Positions 12,101-23,600 of a DNA stretch of 64,000 nucleotides are shown piece after piece. The position numbers and the translations under genes are program-made. The notes under the pieces are model-generated. The model saw only the letters and a program-made list of their open reading frames with translations. It had not been told where the DNA came from and searched no databases. Position 1 is the stretch's first letter. Each line of letters starts with the position of its first letter. Source of the stretch: Oscheius onirici (Eukaryota > Nematoda > Chromadorea > Rhabditida > Rhabditidae); contig OW051469.1 in NCBI GenBank assembly GCA_932521025.1, positions 2,988,398 through 3,052,397 on the forward strand, given 5' to 3'.

Positions 12101-15100
12101 CCCGAAGTCCATTTCCTCCATCACCATCTCTCTCTCTCTCTCTCTCGACTACCCCGTCGTCTCACAAAGCCCCCCTTATTTGCGATCCGCTCGTTTCCGT
12201 TCTTGGAGGCGGCATGTGGATGAGAATAGGAAGAAGAAGGGGAACTTGAGAGCGAGAGAGTCGAGAGTCTGGGTGTTCCAAATCAAATCACGCGACTCTC
12301 TCTCTCTCCCTCTCTCCAAAAACGGAGAGGGGACTAAAAATCCCTTTAGTATGTTCTCTCTCTCTCTGTCAGTTTCGGTCACTGAGCATAGCGAGAGAAC
12401 CCCTCTCCTTTAGAGCTAGAGACTCATCGAAAGAGTTCGGTTGCTGCAGAGAGTCTGGAGACCGGAGAGCGAGAGAGAGTGAGATGGGCGGAGCCGACTC
12501 ATAAAGCGCGGCAAATTGGGAATGTGCCGAGTCGATGCTGGAGCAGCTGCATGTGAAGGTGGCGTCGTCGTCAGCCGATTTACCAGCTCCTCCACCTCTA
12601 GGAACTCCCGTCATTATCAGTCAGGACAGTTTTTCCCAGTCCGCTACTGTTCACTCTTGCCCTAATGGCCAATCCCCATCGACCTCCAACTCTGGCATCT
12701 ATGCCAAAAAGCCCAGTCCGAGGGACAGGGTACTGTCCAGACGAACGTCTCATACTCTCCTCTTCGTGCCGGACAGTAACAGCAGACGAATTTCAAACGT
12801 TTCCGGTAACTCTGTGGCGAGCTGTGCCAGTTGTCCTTGTCCTTCGGAACTCTCAGAAGAGAGTGATGTCGTGACTACTGACCCTGTCACCTTCTCTCTC
12901 AGTCTCTCACCGGTAAATTCGCGTCGGAAGAGTGTTCAGACCGGAGCTCCGGCTATCGGATTCCGTCCGATCAAAAGCTTCGAAAGGCGAGCCAGTCAAC
13001 CGACGCTGATCCTGGCAGCCCAGCCGACTCTGGTGATGCCCGAGACGGCTCCGGCTGCCAGCACCCCGGCTCCGAATCCTCTTCCTTTGGATAAGACAAA
13101 AATGTTGACAAAGAGAGTCAGCTGGCTGTCGATGAAGAGTCTACAGGATGCTCAGAACAGGCGTCCATCGGCTACGGGCTCGGCGAGGGGAAGTCCGTCA
13201 CGGTCGAGAGCCAGCTGGGGAAGTCAGCCGCATCTGCTCGATCAAGGAGAGCGCGAGTTTGAATCGGATACGCCACCATTGGACACGCTCAGCTGGAGTA
13301 ACGCTGGCAGTTGGTTTTTTAGCAGTTGTTTGTCTGGACACGGGAGGGAGTAAGCGACATGACTGTCTAACTGTCTAGTCTGTGGCCGGGAAAACAACTG
13401 ACTGTCTAACTGATGAGTCTGTGGCTTGTATAAAAGTGGAAAACGACAACTGTCTTAACTGTCAAGTCTGTAGCCTATTTTTTGCCAAAAAAAATTCTCT
13501 TTTCTCACTTCTTAGCTTCGTTCCCTTCGCTCTCGCGTCACTTTCAGTGTTATTTTTTTCTTTCCCTTCCCTTCCGCTTCCATAGACACTGGGCCTAAGA
13601 ATAAGAAGGGGGCGTCAGGGGTTCCTAACAAATCTGGTTAGTAGCCAAAGAGTGTTTATACCATCCAAAAAGGCCAAAAATCCTCCGGATTATAACTATT
13701 TTTTGGTGGTTTCGGTGCTTCTCTCCACAGCGAAGGAGAGAACTCGTATTGACATATCATTACCTACGGGCAGCTCCCGTTATTAGACGTCGCCCCATTT
13801 TTCGATTTGTCTCCAAAACAACAGGGAGCACAGGGGTAAAAACTCCGAGAGAGCTTGGTGGATGTGATTTGTTTCTAGTGTCTCCTAACTTCCGGGAAGA
13901 AGTCTCTAGCACTGTGTCTCTGTTCACGCAACGGCGACGAGAACCCTCTCTTGCACACACACACACTGAGCCAAAATGACATTTCCAATTGAATTTCGCG
14001 TCCCGAAATCCGCCCCTCTTCAAGAAGAAGACGGAATTTTTCGGCGAAGAAGTGAGACTAACTCGGTCTTTTTGGCTGCAAAATGAGGGTAGTGACGGGG
14101 AGAAAGAACGAGGCTTTTGTGGTAATAGGAGCCACAGAGTCCACAGTTAGACAGTCATGTCATTTTCCACAAAAAACAAGCGTCATTGAGAAAAATTACC
14201 AAAATGAAACCGTAAAGGAATGAGTCAAGATTTTCCTAATCTGGTTTTTTTCAGACGAGTACGACAATGTGACGCTGATGTACGCGAAGCATGAGAAGAT
14301 TCCGATGAAGGATTTCGGAAGTGAAATTAGAGCCACAATGGACATTGACCATCTTCTGAACAAGGCCGTTTTGCTGCTCGATTTGCAGGAGACCAGTCTT
14401 GAGGAGATTTTTGCCAAGTAAGTGTCTACGACATCTTCTAGGAGGCCACAGACTCGACAGAGACTGTCATGTCGTATTACTTTTACTGCTGCAGACTCCA
14501 CAGTTACACAGTATTCCCACTTATTATTGTTCCCGCAGCGAAAAACAATCCCAAGCACTACTAGACTGGCTGCCAGGAGTAGATAATTTAACGTGAACAG
14601 AGCGTAATGAGGGTGGAATCCTCCCGGGATTCCTGGTAATCCTATGTGCTTCCTCTCTTTTCGCAGGGAGGTCCCCCGTTGGAATTTATTTTGGGGGCAG
14701 TGAGGGAAAGACACATCCGAAAATTAGCTGTCTTCGCGTGGCCTCTCAGACCCGAGTTTATTAATTTCGAGGGAGCCGCGACAACCGAAACGAGAAAAGA
14801 GAGGGGCTCTAAGAAACAATAACAGGAGGGAACGGCGGAAATTGGATTTTGTTTTTGATTACGTGCCGTGAAAATAACAATTGGGAAAGCGACATGACTG
14901 TCTAACTGTCGAGTCTGTGGCGTGTTTTTAACTAGTTCACGACAGGACTGTCTAACTGTGGACTATGTGGTCTTTTGAAAGTTTGGAAACCGGCATGACT
15001 ATCTGTCGAGTCTGTGGCCACAAGTTTCGCACTCGGCCCATTCTCATCGTCGATCCCTTCTATAGACACGACAAGACTTTGCAATAGAGCGGAAGTAACT

Positions 15101-18100
15101 TCCTCCCACCAAGTCGCTTTGATTTCGGGTCTAGGAAAAAGTGCATATATCAGAGTTCGGGACCAACATAATAATAGCTAGCTAGAAGTTCCTTGAGCAG
15201 ACCCATAATAGATTAGCGCGGGGGTCATATAAAAGTGAAATTGACGTCTACCTAGACGTGAAGGAAATGGTTCTTTTCCAGAGTGCTATGCAAAAATCTG
15301 TGTGAAGATTAAGACTGAAAATTTCAGGATCATTCACGAGATGGACATTCAGGAGCCGGAATTTACTTCAGAACAGGTCCGAAGCGTGCTCTTCACTCAG
15401 GACGCCGGAAATCAATGTGAGTTTTGGGGCAACAAAAAAGAAAAAAGGATTGCCCCGAACCAGGATCGAACTGGTGACCTTTAGATCTTCAGTCTAACGC
15501 TCTCCCAACTGAGCTATCGAGGCGATGAGGTCTGGTTGATTTCGATTAGCTACAGAATCTTATCAGTGAAGACTGCATTTTTTGTGATCCCTGTTCTAGA
15601 CAGATCAAACATTAGGTTGCTTGAAAACCAGTCTCTGAATATGACCAAACTATTTCCCCGCATGACCAGACGGCCTCAAGAGACCTCTTGAACCTCATGT
15701 TTATTCAACTTTTTCAACGACGCGTGCCGTCCTCGAAGAAAACTCCTCCGTCGATGGCACAGTACTTGGGACAGATTCCTCGTTCTCCTGCCTGGCCGGG
15801 TGGTCCGGCCGGTCCAGGGGCTCCTGGGTTTCCATCGGCGCCGGGCTGTCCATCGGGACCGGGTGGGCCTTTTGGTCCGGGCTGTCCTGAAAATAATGAA
15901 AAGTGAGAGAGACAGAGAGTTACTTACCCGGTGCTCCATCAGCTCCCGGCTGTCCTGGAGGTCCTGGAGGACCAGCAGGGCCAGGTTCACCAGCCGGACC
16001 TGGTTCTCCCGGTACCAGAGGCTCGCTCTGTGCAGGAGTTCCTGGGTTTCCTGGTGCTCCCGGTGCTCCGGGGTTTCCTGGCGGTCCTGGGGGTCCTTTG
16101 GGCCCTGGTTCTCCTGGAGCTGCGTCTTGTCCCGGTAGACCTGGCTGGCCAGGTGGTCCGGCATCTCCAGGGCTTCCCGGAGGGCCAGGGGGACCGGGAG
16201 GTCCTTGAGGACACGGCTTGCAAGGTGGAGGAGTGATAGGCTCACACGCTGTAACACTTATCAAAAACTAGCTCACTGTAACACTTACGCTGCTGAGGAG
16301 GACGACCAGGATTTCCAGGCAGTCCGGGGGCTCCCGGTTTGCCAGGTCGTCCCGGCTTTCCGGGCGTTCCAGCCGGTCCAGGCGGACCGGGCAGACAGCA
16401 AGAGTCGCAGCTTCCTTGGGACCCGGCTCCAACCACTCCGGCATCAGCATATCCGGACTGACGAGCTGTTCTGTTACTGATGGGGACAGTTTTCAATGCA
16501 TTGACTTCGGACCAGATGTCTTTGGCAGCTCCCTAGAAGGAGAGTATGAGTCTCTCTCTGTCACTTACCTTACAATAGCTGATCTCATTGTGCATACTTT
16601 TCTTGACGTGATGGACATAGTTGTAGACCATTGGAAGAGTCACACATACTGACAGTACAGCGACAACTGAGAAAGTAACAGCAGAATAGGCCACGAAGCG
16701 ATAGGCTTTGATACGCGTTTCCAGCTCCATAGAAGAAACAGTAGTCACGAGGGGAGGCGGGACCAAGATCGGAGAATTTATAGTCGCACGGCTACCGGTT
16801 GCGAAGACGGCTTCTGTCTTTTTTGAGAAAACAAGTAGCGCAATCCCGACAGGTGGGAGAGGGAGAGAGAGGAGGAAAGAAGAAGATATCGGGACTAGTC
16901 AGAAGGTTTGAAACTTGAAACTGGAGTGGTTGACTGCGCTTGACGTTGACGGCTCTATACAGTAGTCTTAGTAAAACTGCTGGATTGTTCTGTATGACTC
17001 TGTCTCATAATCAGACAGTCTCAATAGTTACTTTGCTTTGAGAGCTAGGCAAGAAAACACAATTGTGTGGCTCGGAAAAATGACACGACTGTCTAACTGT
17101 CGAAGTTGTGGCCTTGGAGGAACGACATAACTGTATAATTGTGGAGTCTGTGGCCTTCGCGAATCCTCTCAGTTTCTAGATCTTTCTGATCAGTTACTGA
17201 TGGTCGAATTGATGAAGTTCAGTTTCTCAGAAACTCTACTTTGGTGTACTGTACCACCTGCCAACACGTTACTTTCACACCGATACAATATAATGACCCC
17301 CTCAAGAGCTACCCTTGTCCTTGGCTACGGCGGGAGAGTCCGGTCTCCTCGGGCCATTTTCTCTGTGGCTAAAGCTGCGCGCAACCAGTTCTCCGAAGGA
17401 GGGCTATCCTCATTCAAATTGCACCGCCGCTGTGCTTACTACCGACGCCAAATAGCAGTTGTAGGCTTGGGAGAAAAGACTTGGAGAAAAATACAAAAAG
17501 ATAACTTTTCAGTTCACATTTTGTCCCGGACAGTTCAGTCAATCTGCACGACGGGATCTGTGGGCGGCTCATTCGACTACGACCAGACATGGATCTGTGC
17601 CCTGTGAGTTCTCTCATTTGTGTCGGAGTCGACTGATTGCAAGTGACAGCTAAGACGGCCCGAGCCTTAACATCTCGTCATCGGATGCCTTAACAAGTAG
17701 AGGGAGGATAGAACGGGGGAACTTTTCAAAAGAGAGGGAAAGAGACTTTGTCCAGGCCACAGACGACAGTTAGACAGCCATGTCGTTTTTTACAGTAAAT
17801 GATCATGTTTTTTCCAGATGTATGCTGAACACTGTCCAACATCGTCACGTCGCCATTGCTCGACTCTCCCATCCTACCAATCTCGGTCGAACTATGCAAG
17901 ATCTCCGCTTCATCATTATCGTCATCGCTCCCAGTCGAGCCAAAGGCACGAAGACGGCTCTGGAAACGACGCGTACTTTTGCCACTCTATTTGCCGACAT
18001 GGAAATCCGTCAGCGACTGGTAATGGCTCAAAGTGTGGAGCAGTTCCGATCGACTCTCCTCAGTGCCGCTAAAGAACTCGCAATGGATCAGAATCAGTGG

Positions 18101-20383
18101 CGGGAGAGAAAGTCCTCGATTCATCTGAGTCAGGCCAAAGAGCAGATTTTCGGACCGCATGCCTGGTACCCATTCCGTGGTCTGAAGGAAGAATTTACGC
18201 GGAGGATAGCCTACTATCCTTCGGATTTCACGGACGGCGTGAATGGACACAAGACGATGCAGAAACTCTTCTCCACTGTCGTGTTTCTCTACTTTGCCTG
18301 TCTCCTGCCAGCCATCGCTTTTGGTGTCCTGAATGACGACAACACTAACGGTGGTATTAGTAAGTTTAGATGATTTAGATCCCAAAAAGTGGATGATTCA
18401 GATGTACGGAAGGTTGTAATTGCTCAAGCCATTGGTGGCATCTTCTATTCTCTTTTCGGTGGTCAGCCAATGATCATACTGCTCACAACGGTTCCTTTAG
18501 CAATATATATGAAAGGTTAGTTTGGGTGGGTAAAAAAATTATTTACTCCCTCGACAGTTAGACAGTCATGTCGTTTACATCGTTTCCAAACAGACTCGAC
18601 AGTTAGACAGTCAAAACCTCCATAACTTCGCCATTTCAGTAATTTACAAAATATCACAAGAACTCGGCTACGATTTCTTCGCCATGTACGCGTGTGTCGG
18701 TCTCTTCTGCCAGCTATTTCTCGTGCTCTACTCGGCGACTGAACTCTGTAGTCTGATGAAACTGGCAACGAGGTACAGTATCCCTCATTTAAAAATTCAA
18801 AAGGATGTTTTCAGATCAGCAGAAGAAATGTTCTCCCTCTTCATTGCGATAGCCTTTACAGTCGAGAGTGTCCGAGCCGTCCACAACATTTTTATGCGAA
18901 ACTACAACAGTTGTCCAGAAGCTGACACGGCTTTACAGTCTATAAAAGGAGCTCTGGATGCTGTGAAGAACAACTCGGCCGGAAATCAGATCATCCAGAA
19001 TATTACGCAGTTGGTGACACCAGAAGGACTGTGCAGGAGAGACACGACCATTTTGTATATGCTGTTAATGTTTGGAACATTGTGGCTCGGACTCTTCCTC
19101 TACAATTTTAGAAAGGTGGGTTGGCCACAGAAAGGTGTGGCCACAGACATGACAGCTAGACAGTCATGTTGTTTTACAAGGCCACAGACTCGACAGCTAG
19201 ACAGTAAAAAACATTCAATTTTTTCAGACGCCGTACCTGACTCGTTCCCGTCGTGAATGGCTAGCCGACTATGCTCTTCCAGCATCCGTTCTGATCATGT
19301 CCTTCACGGGTTCCTATCTCTTCGCCGACATTCCCAGTACGTCAAGATTTTTTCTTATCAATGTTTAAAATTTTCAGAAGACCGTTTTAAAATGCGCGAC
19401 GAGGTCCCTCTGATGCAGTTCGCTGACATTTTCAGTCTTCCCGCCACCGGATACTTTGTCTGTCTCCTTTTGGGCTTCTCCCTCTCCTTCCTCTTCTTCA
19501 TCGATCAGAACATTACTTCCGCCATTGTCAACAACTCGCAGAACAAACTGAAGAAGGGACAGACGCAGAATTTGGATCTGTTTGTTGTGGCCATCTTGAA
19601 CATTGGATTGAGTATGCTGGGACTGCCGTGGATGCACGGAGCTCTGCCACATTCACCCCTTCATCTAAGAGCCTTGGCCGATGTTGAGGAGAGGGTCTCT
19701 CAGGGTCATGTTCACGAAGTGTAAGTCAACTTTTGCAGCCACAGACTCGACAGTTAGACAGCCATGTCGTTTTTCACTCGAATTTAATCGCTTTTTAGGA
19801 TAATGAACGTGAGGGAAACGCGTCTGGCCACTCTGATAGCCCATATCATGATCCTCATATCCACTTTCTACCTGATCCCGTATCCCATGCAACTGATCCC
19901 AACCTCTGTCCTCCACGGACTCTTCCTCTACATGGCGCTGACCAGTCTTTCTGGCAATGAAATGTTTGAGCGGCTCTTGCTCTTGATCACGGAACAGCAG
20001 GCCTACCCGCCAACTCACTACATTCGAAAAGTTCCTCAGAGGAAGGTTCATCTCTTCACGGCCTGTCAGCTCCTTCAGTTAATCATTCTCTGTGCCTTTG
20101 GATTCTCGCCATATCCGTTTGTGGAGATGGTCTTCCCAATAGTGTGCTTCTTCTTCTTACCTATAAGGTAAGGATGTCAGACAGAGATCAGCCACAGACT
20201 CAACAGTTAGACAGCCATGTGTTTTGTCCCGAGCCACAGACTCGGCAGTTAGATAGTCCTGTCGTTTTCCTCACTTTCCAAGAGACCAGTCTCGACAGTT
20301 AGTTAAATTTCTTTTTCAGGCACACCCTGATCCCTCGTCTGATCGACTATAAGTACCTAGACGCGCTGGATGGTCGTCACTGA
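2256..20383 (+). CDS. SLC4A11/BTR1-like membrane transporter (SLC4 family)
   Basis: Exons, isoform from the first promoter: 2256-2439, 3250-3402, 14255-14417, 15328-15416, 17513-17603, 17818-18359, 18402-18515, 18640-18772, 18815-19115, 19228-19336, 19378-19720, 19799-20167, 20320-20383. They sum to 885 codons (884 aa), close to human SLC4A11 (about 890). The N-terminal half is a band-3-type cytoplasmic domain ending in a [15 protein letters not shown]-like block. The membrane half starts at [11 protein letters not shown] and carries SLC4 signatures [34 protein letters not shown] and the C-terminal motif [17 protein letters not shown]. The closest family member I recognise is SLC4A11, a plasma-membrane transporter reported to carry H+/OH-, NH3 or water, rather than the bicarbonate exchangers; the C. 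elegans SLC4 genes are called abts. Substrate here is inference. Splice phases are consistent throughout. Several introns contain copies of the dispersed short repeat, and one holds a tRNA and a collagen gene. Confidence 0.93.
6059..6152 (+). repeat. (CT)n microsatellite followed by a C-run
   Basis: About 38 uninterrupted CT units run into about 18 consecutive C residues inside an intron of the SLC4A11-like gene. Open frames here on both strands are translations of the repeat. Length is likely to be polymorphic. Confidence 0.95.
9826..10330 (+). CDS. Alternative first exon B of the SLC4A11-like gene
   Basis: An ATG-initiated open frame of 168 codons rich in Ser, Arg and Asp, ending at a clean donor (gatg|gtgggt). 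It ends in phase 1, which is the phase required by the common exon at 14255, and its last residues (EFEDDDG) resemble the acidic end of exon 2 ([10 protein letters not shown]). Splicing from exon 2 into the tag at 9815 would meet an immediate TGA, so it fits best as a separate first exon with its own promoter. The spliced product would be 940 aa. The sequence resembles a phosphorylatable, disordered cytoplasmic N-terminus. Usage is inferred; only the open frame, donor and phase are seen. Confidence 0.7.
12535..13297 (+). CDS. Alternative first exon C of the SLC4A11-like gene
   Basis: An ATG-initiated open frame of 254 codons, Ser/Pro-rich and basic, with repeated RRxS-type sites ([28 protein letters not shown]) that look like basophilic kinase targets. 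A donor (ctgga|gtaacg) at 13298 leaves phase 1, so it can join the common exon at 14255; the product would be 1026 aa. The frame stays open to 13353, so a later donor cannot be excluded. No independent domain is recognised, which argues against a separate gene. Its position between exon B and the first shared exon supports a third start, but expression is inferred. Confidence 0.6.
15451..15523 (-). tRNA. tRNA-Phe (GAA anticodon), copy 1
   Basis: The minus strand gives a 73-nt cloverleaf: acceptor GCCTCGA/TCGGGGC with one G-U pair, D arm GCTC...GAGC, anticodon arm TTAGA-CTGAAGA-TCTAA with anticodon GAA, and T arm ACCAG-TTCGATC-CTGGT. No CCA is encoded, as expected in a eukaryote. A T-run terminator lies just downstream on the minus strand. 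The gene sits inside an SLC4A11-like intron, on the opposite strand. The sequence is identical to the copy at 24696. Confidence 0.96.
15714..16730 (-). CDS. Cuticle collagen, nested in an SLC4A11-like intron
   Basis: Exons on the minus strand: 16730-16569, 16532-16289, 16248-15928, 15886-15714; 900 nt, 299 aa. The start [20 protein letters not shown] opens the nematode cuticle collagen N-terminal domain, with one membrane-spanning signal anchor. A Cys pair (CDSCCLPG) precedes a first Gly-X-Y block, [15 protein letters not shown] interrupts it, and a long Gly-X-Y domain follows. The C-terminus is [20 protein letters not shown], a common end of this family. Such chains form trimers in the secretory pathway and are disulphide-linked in the cuticle. 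A polyadenylation signal AATAAA lies about 10 nt past the stop. All three introns are 36-41 nt; the second is bounded by a 12-bp direct repeat. I chose the ATG at 16730 because the family signature begins there, although the frame is open further upstream. Confidence 0.96.
16249..16288 (-). other. 40-nt collagen intron bounded by a 12-bp direct repeat
   Basis: On the plus strand CTGTAACACTTA occurs at 16249-16260 and again at 16276-16287. Read on the coding strand each copy is TAAGTGTTACAG, which contains both a donor-like GTAAGTG context and an acceptor TTACAG. The upstream copy supplies the 5' splice site and the downstream copy the 3' splice site. Confidence 0.8.
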
Positions 20384-20642
20384 TCCGCCTCTAGCCGGTG
20401 TCAACTTTTGAAGCCTCACTTACTTTCTCCTTCAAAGCCGGGTCGTAGTCTCTCACTGTTTTCCTAAATCCATTCTATTAACCCCAAAAGTTCTAGAGAG
20501 AATTTCCAGAATCTAGTCCCCCACACACGCGGTTTCATTATGAGTCTTCCGGTGTCTCCCTTCTGTGTACACATCCCCGAACCATCCATTTCCCCCCTTT
20601 AAAAACAGTCAGATTTCTATGTTTGAGAGAATAAAAAGCGAT

Positions 20643-23600
20643 TTATTTTCTGTCGTGACGGTCATAGCGTTCCTCGTGGTAGAGGGCAGAGAGCTCGGTT
20701 TTGGCGGCTTCGGACAGATTTGTGTAGAGTTTTTGACGCTGTTCCTTCAGTTCAGACAATTTTTCATGAGCAGCACGGGCTTCCGGAGACAGAGCGGCCA
20801 GCTTTCTCTTGAAGGCCTCACGTCTCTGAGTCATCTTCTCGCTGAACTTTTCGAATTCCTTCATCTGGATCGGATTCAGCAGCTTCTTAGCCAGTTCTCT
20901 GAACTTTTCCGGCTTTTCAGAACGCGGAATGTCACGGTTCTTCCAGAGGTCTTCGAATTGCTTCTTGACGTCTGGAGAGGCTCCGTTTAGGAAGGCTGGA
21001 CCACGATGGGCCAAGGCATGATGACGGATATGAGGAGGTAGAGATTCGAGAACTTTCTTGGTCAGGGATCGCTCACCCTCACAGTTGTCTCCGACTTCGT
21101 AATGCTCCCAGATGGTTTGGACCTGAAAAAAGGTGTTTCTGACACAATCCGCAGCCTCGGCAGTTAGACAGCCATGTTGTTTATTTAGGCCACAGTCTCT
21201 ACAGTTACACAGTCATGTCGTTTATCAAAGACACAGTCTCGACAGATATGTTGTTTTAGCAGAAAACAAAAGTGAGTTCGACAGTTTTCATTCAATACAA
21301 GCCCTGATATTGTCTACATGTGTGTCAAACACAGCTAGTCTAGCCAAAATCTCAGACATACAAAAGTAGCGATTCGGAGCACGAGCGTGTGATCTGCTCT
21401 TCTGGTAAATCGTTTCCTGTAATAATTCATAAGCCGACGATAAATTACAGGTGAGCCAGTTGTAAAACTAAAACTTTATTTTTTAAAAACATTTCCCGTA
21501 AAAACTCACCTTGTGATGATTCATAATATTTTCAAGCTTTGCTATAATATCCGATCGAGTCAAGTCGAACATATCGCGACCGAGTCTTCCAGTTTGAGCC
21601 AAGATGATGGCAGATTATTTTAGAGACCTGTAAGGTTACGGGGTTTTTTATTACTGTGAACGAACCCTTCCAAAGATGCATTTCAGTGTTTTCCGTGTAA
21701 AGGCCGGGGAGAAGTGGAATTCTGTCTCTCATCAATTCCTTGAAATTTAGCCCCTCTCATTTTTTGATCATTTCCCAGACCATTCAACTGAACATCTTGG
21801 TCAAGTATGCAAAAAATCTCCCAAATTTATCAACTCTTTCAAAAATTATGGCCTTTTCAATTTTTAGAGACTCTTGGTTAAAGGACTGTCTGGTCAGATT
21901 TTCAAGAGAAAATTTAAGATTTCTCCTGAACCAGAGCCTGAAAAATAAAGTTTTTGGTACTAAAAGATACTCAACTCTTTGCATTTTCTGGCTCAGAGAT
22001 AATTTTTCCAAAAAATCGGTAAAAATGAGCCTAAAAATGTGTTTGACGCTTGGTGAAAAGTCTGTTCAAAAAAGAAGCGACTGTAAAACTATACTGTGTC
22101 ATTAAATGTTCTAGTTTTTCATATTAAAGTGTACAGAATTTCCTGGAGAATCTAAAGGAAGCAAACTTTGTTCTAATAAAATCCGTTAACACCAAAAATT
22201 GTGGTAAAAATGGTCCATTTTTGGAGATGATTATCTCAAAAACTAGGTCTTGGTTTTCTTGTGCCTTCGGTCATTTCAACCCAAACTTAATAGCGAGCAA
22301 ACTATCCAAAAGGGAAGAAAAATTAACGGGAGGAATATTTTTTTACGCATTCTTTTAAAAACCCGCCTTTTTGGCTACCGTATCGTATAGCGGAATGGCA
22401 CTGGGGCGCGCTAAGGGCATCCCGAAATTTGGGTGCTTGTAAAACTTTTACCTAGGAATAACAGTGACTAATTTTTTTCCTTTATTTTTTTGCGTATTTT
22501 ACAGACTATGAAATTTGGCTTAAAATGACCGAAGGCACAAGAAAAACAAGACCTAGTTTTTGAGATAATCATCTCCAAAAATGAACCATTTTTACCACAA
22601 TTTTTTGTGTTAACGGATTTTATTAGAACAAAGTTTGCTTCCTTTAGATTCTCCAGGAAATTCTGTACACTTTAATGTGAAAAACTAGAACATTTAATGA
22701 CACAGTATAGTTTTACAGTCGCTTCTTTTTTGAACAGACTTTTCACCAAGCGTCAAACACATTTTTAGGCTCATTTTTACCGATTTTTTGGAAAAATTAT
22801 CTCTGAGCCAGAAAATGCAAAGAGTTGAGTATCTTTTAGTACCAAAAACTTTATTTTTCAGGCTCTGGTTCAGGAGAAATCTTAAATTTTCTCTTGAAAA
22901 TCTGACCAGACAGTCCTTTAACCAAGAGTCTCTAAAAATTGAAAAGGCCATAATTTTTGAAAGAGTTGATAAATTTGGGAGATTTTTTGCATACTTGACC
23001 AAGATGTTCAGTTGAATGGTCTGGGAAATGATCAAAAAATGAGAGGGGCTAAATTTCAAGGAATTGGTGAGAGACAGAATTCCACTTTTTCCGATGTTTT
23101 TAAAGTTATTTCTTATAAAATTTTTTAGATTTTTTGTGCAAACAGTTCACAAAAATGGCTGTTACCAATTTGGAGTGCAAGAAAGTAACTTGGAGTTTTT
23201 TGAAATATTCTAGAGAAAAACGAAGAAATTTCCGGTAAAAGTTAAAAAGATATCGATTTTTATAGAATCTTCAGAATATTTTCTCGGATTCTGTTAAAGT
23301 AGAAAATTAAGAGTCTTTTGGTACCAAACATGCCTACCATTCATTGAAACCCACTTAGTAAAATGGACTTTTCGCACAGGAAAGTAGAGAGTGTCGGTGA
23401 AGGGACAGGGTCTGTAGGTTTGTTTGAACTGATCAGGTTCTTTTGGTTCAGTTGACTATTCGACTATCTAACCAATAGACCACTTAAAGTTGAACAGCTG
23501 AGGTTTTACCAGGCCACAGCCTCGACAGTTAGACAGTCGTGTCGATTTTCAGGTCATAAGACAGTCTAATCTTCTTGTCTCTCAGTTTTTCTATTGGTCA

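Noticed and set aside
15676-16264. Several overlapping long open frames on both strands across the collagen
   Set aside because: They are shadows of the Gly-X-Y repeat; only the spliced minus-strand frame carries the family signatures.
21740-23059. The 121-aa open frame present in both arms of the foldback as a gene
   Set aside because: The frame has no family resemblance, no splice context and a composition typical of A+T-rich DNA; identity of the two copies follows from the palindrome.
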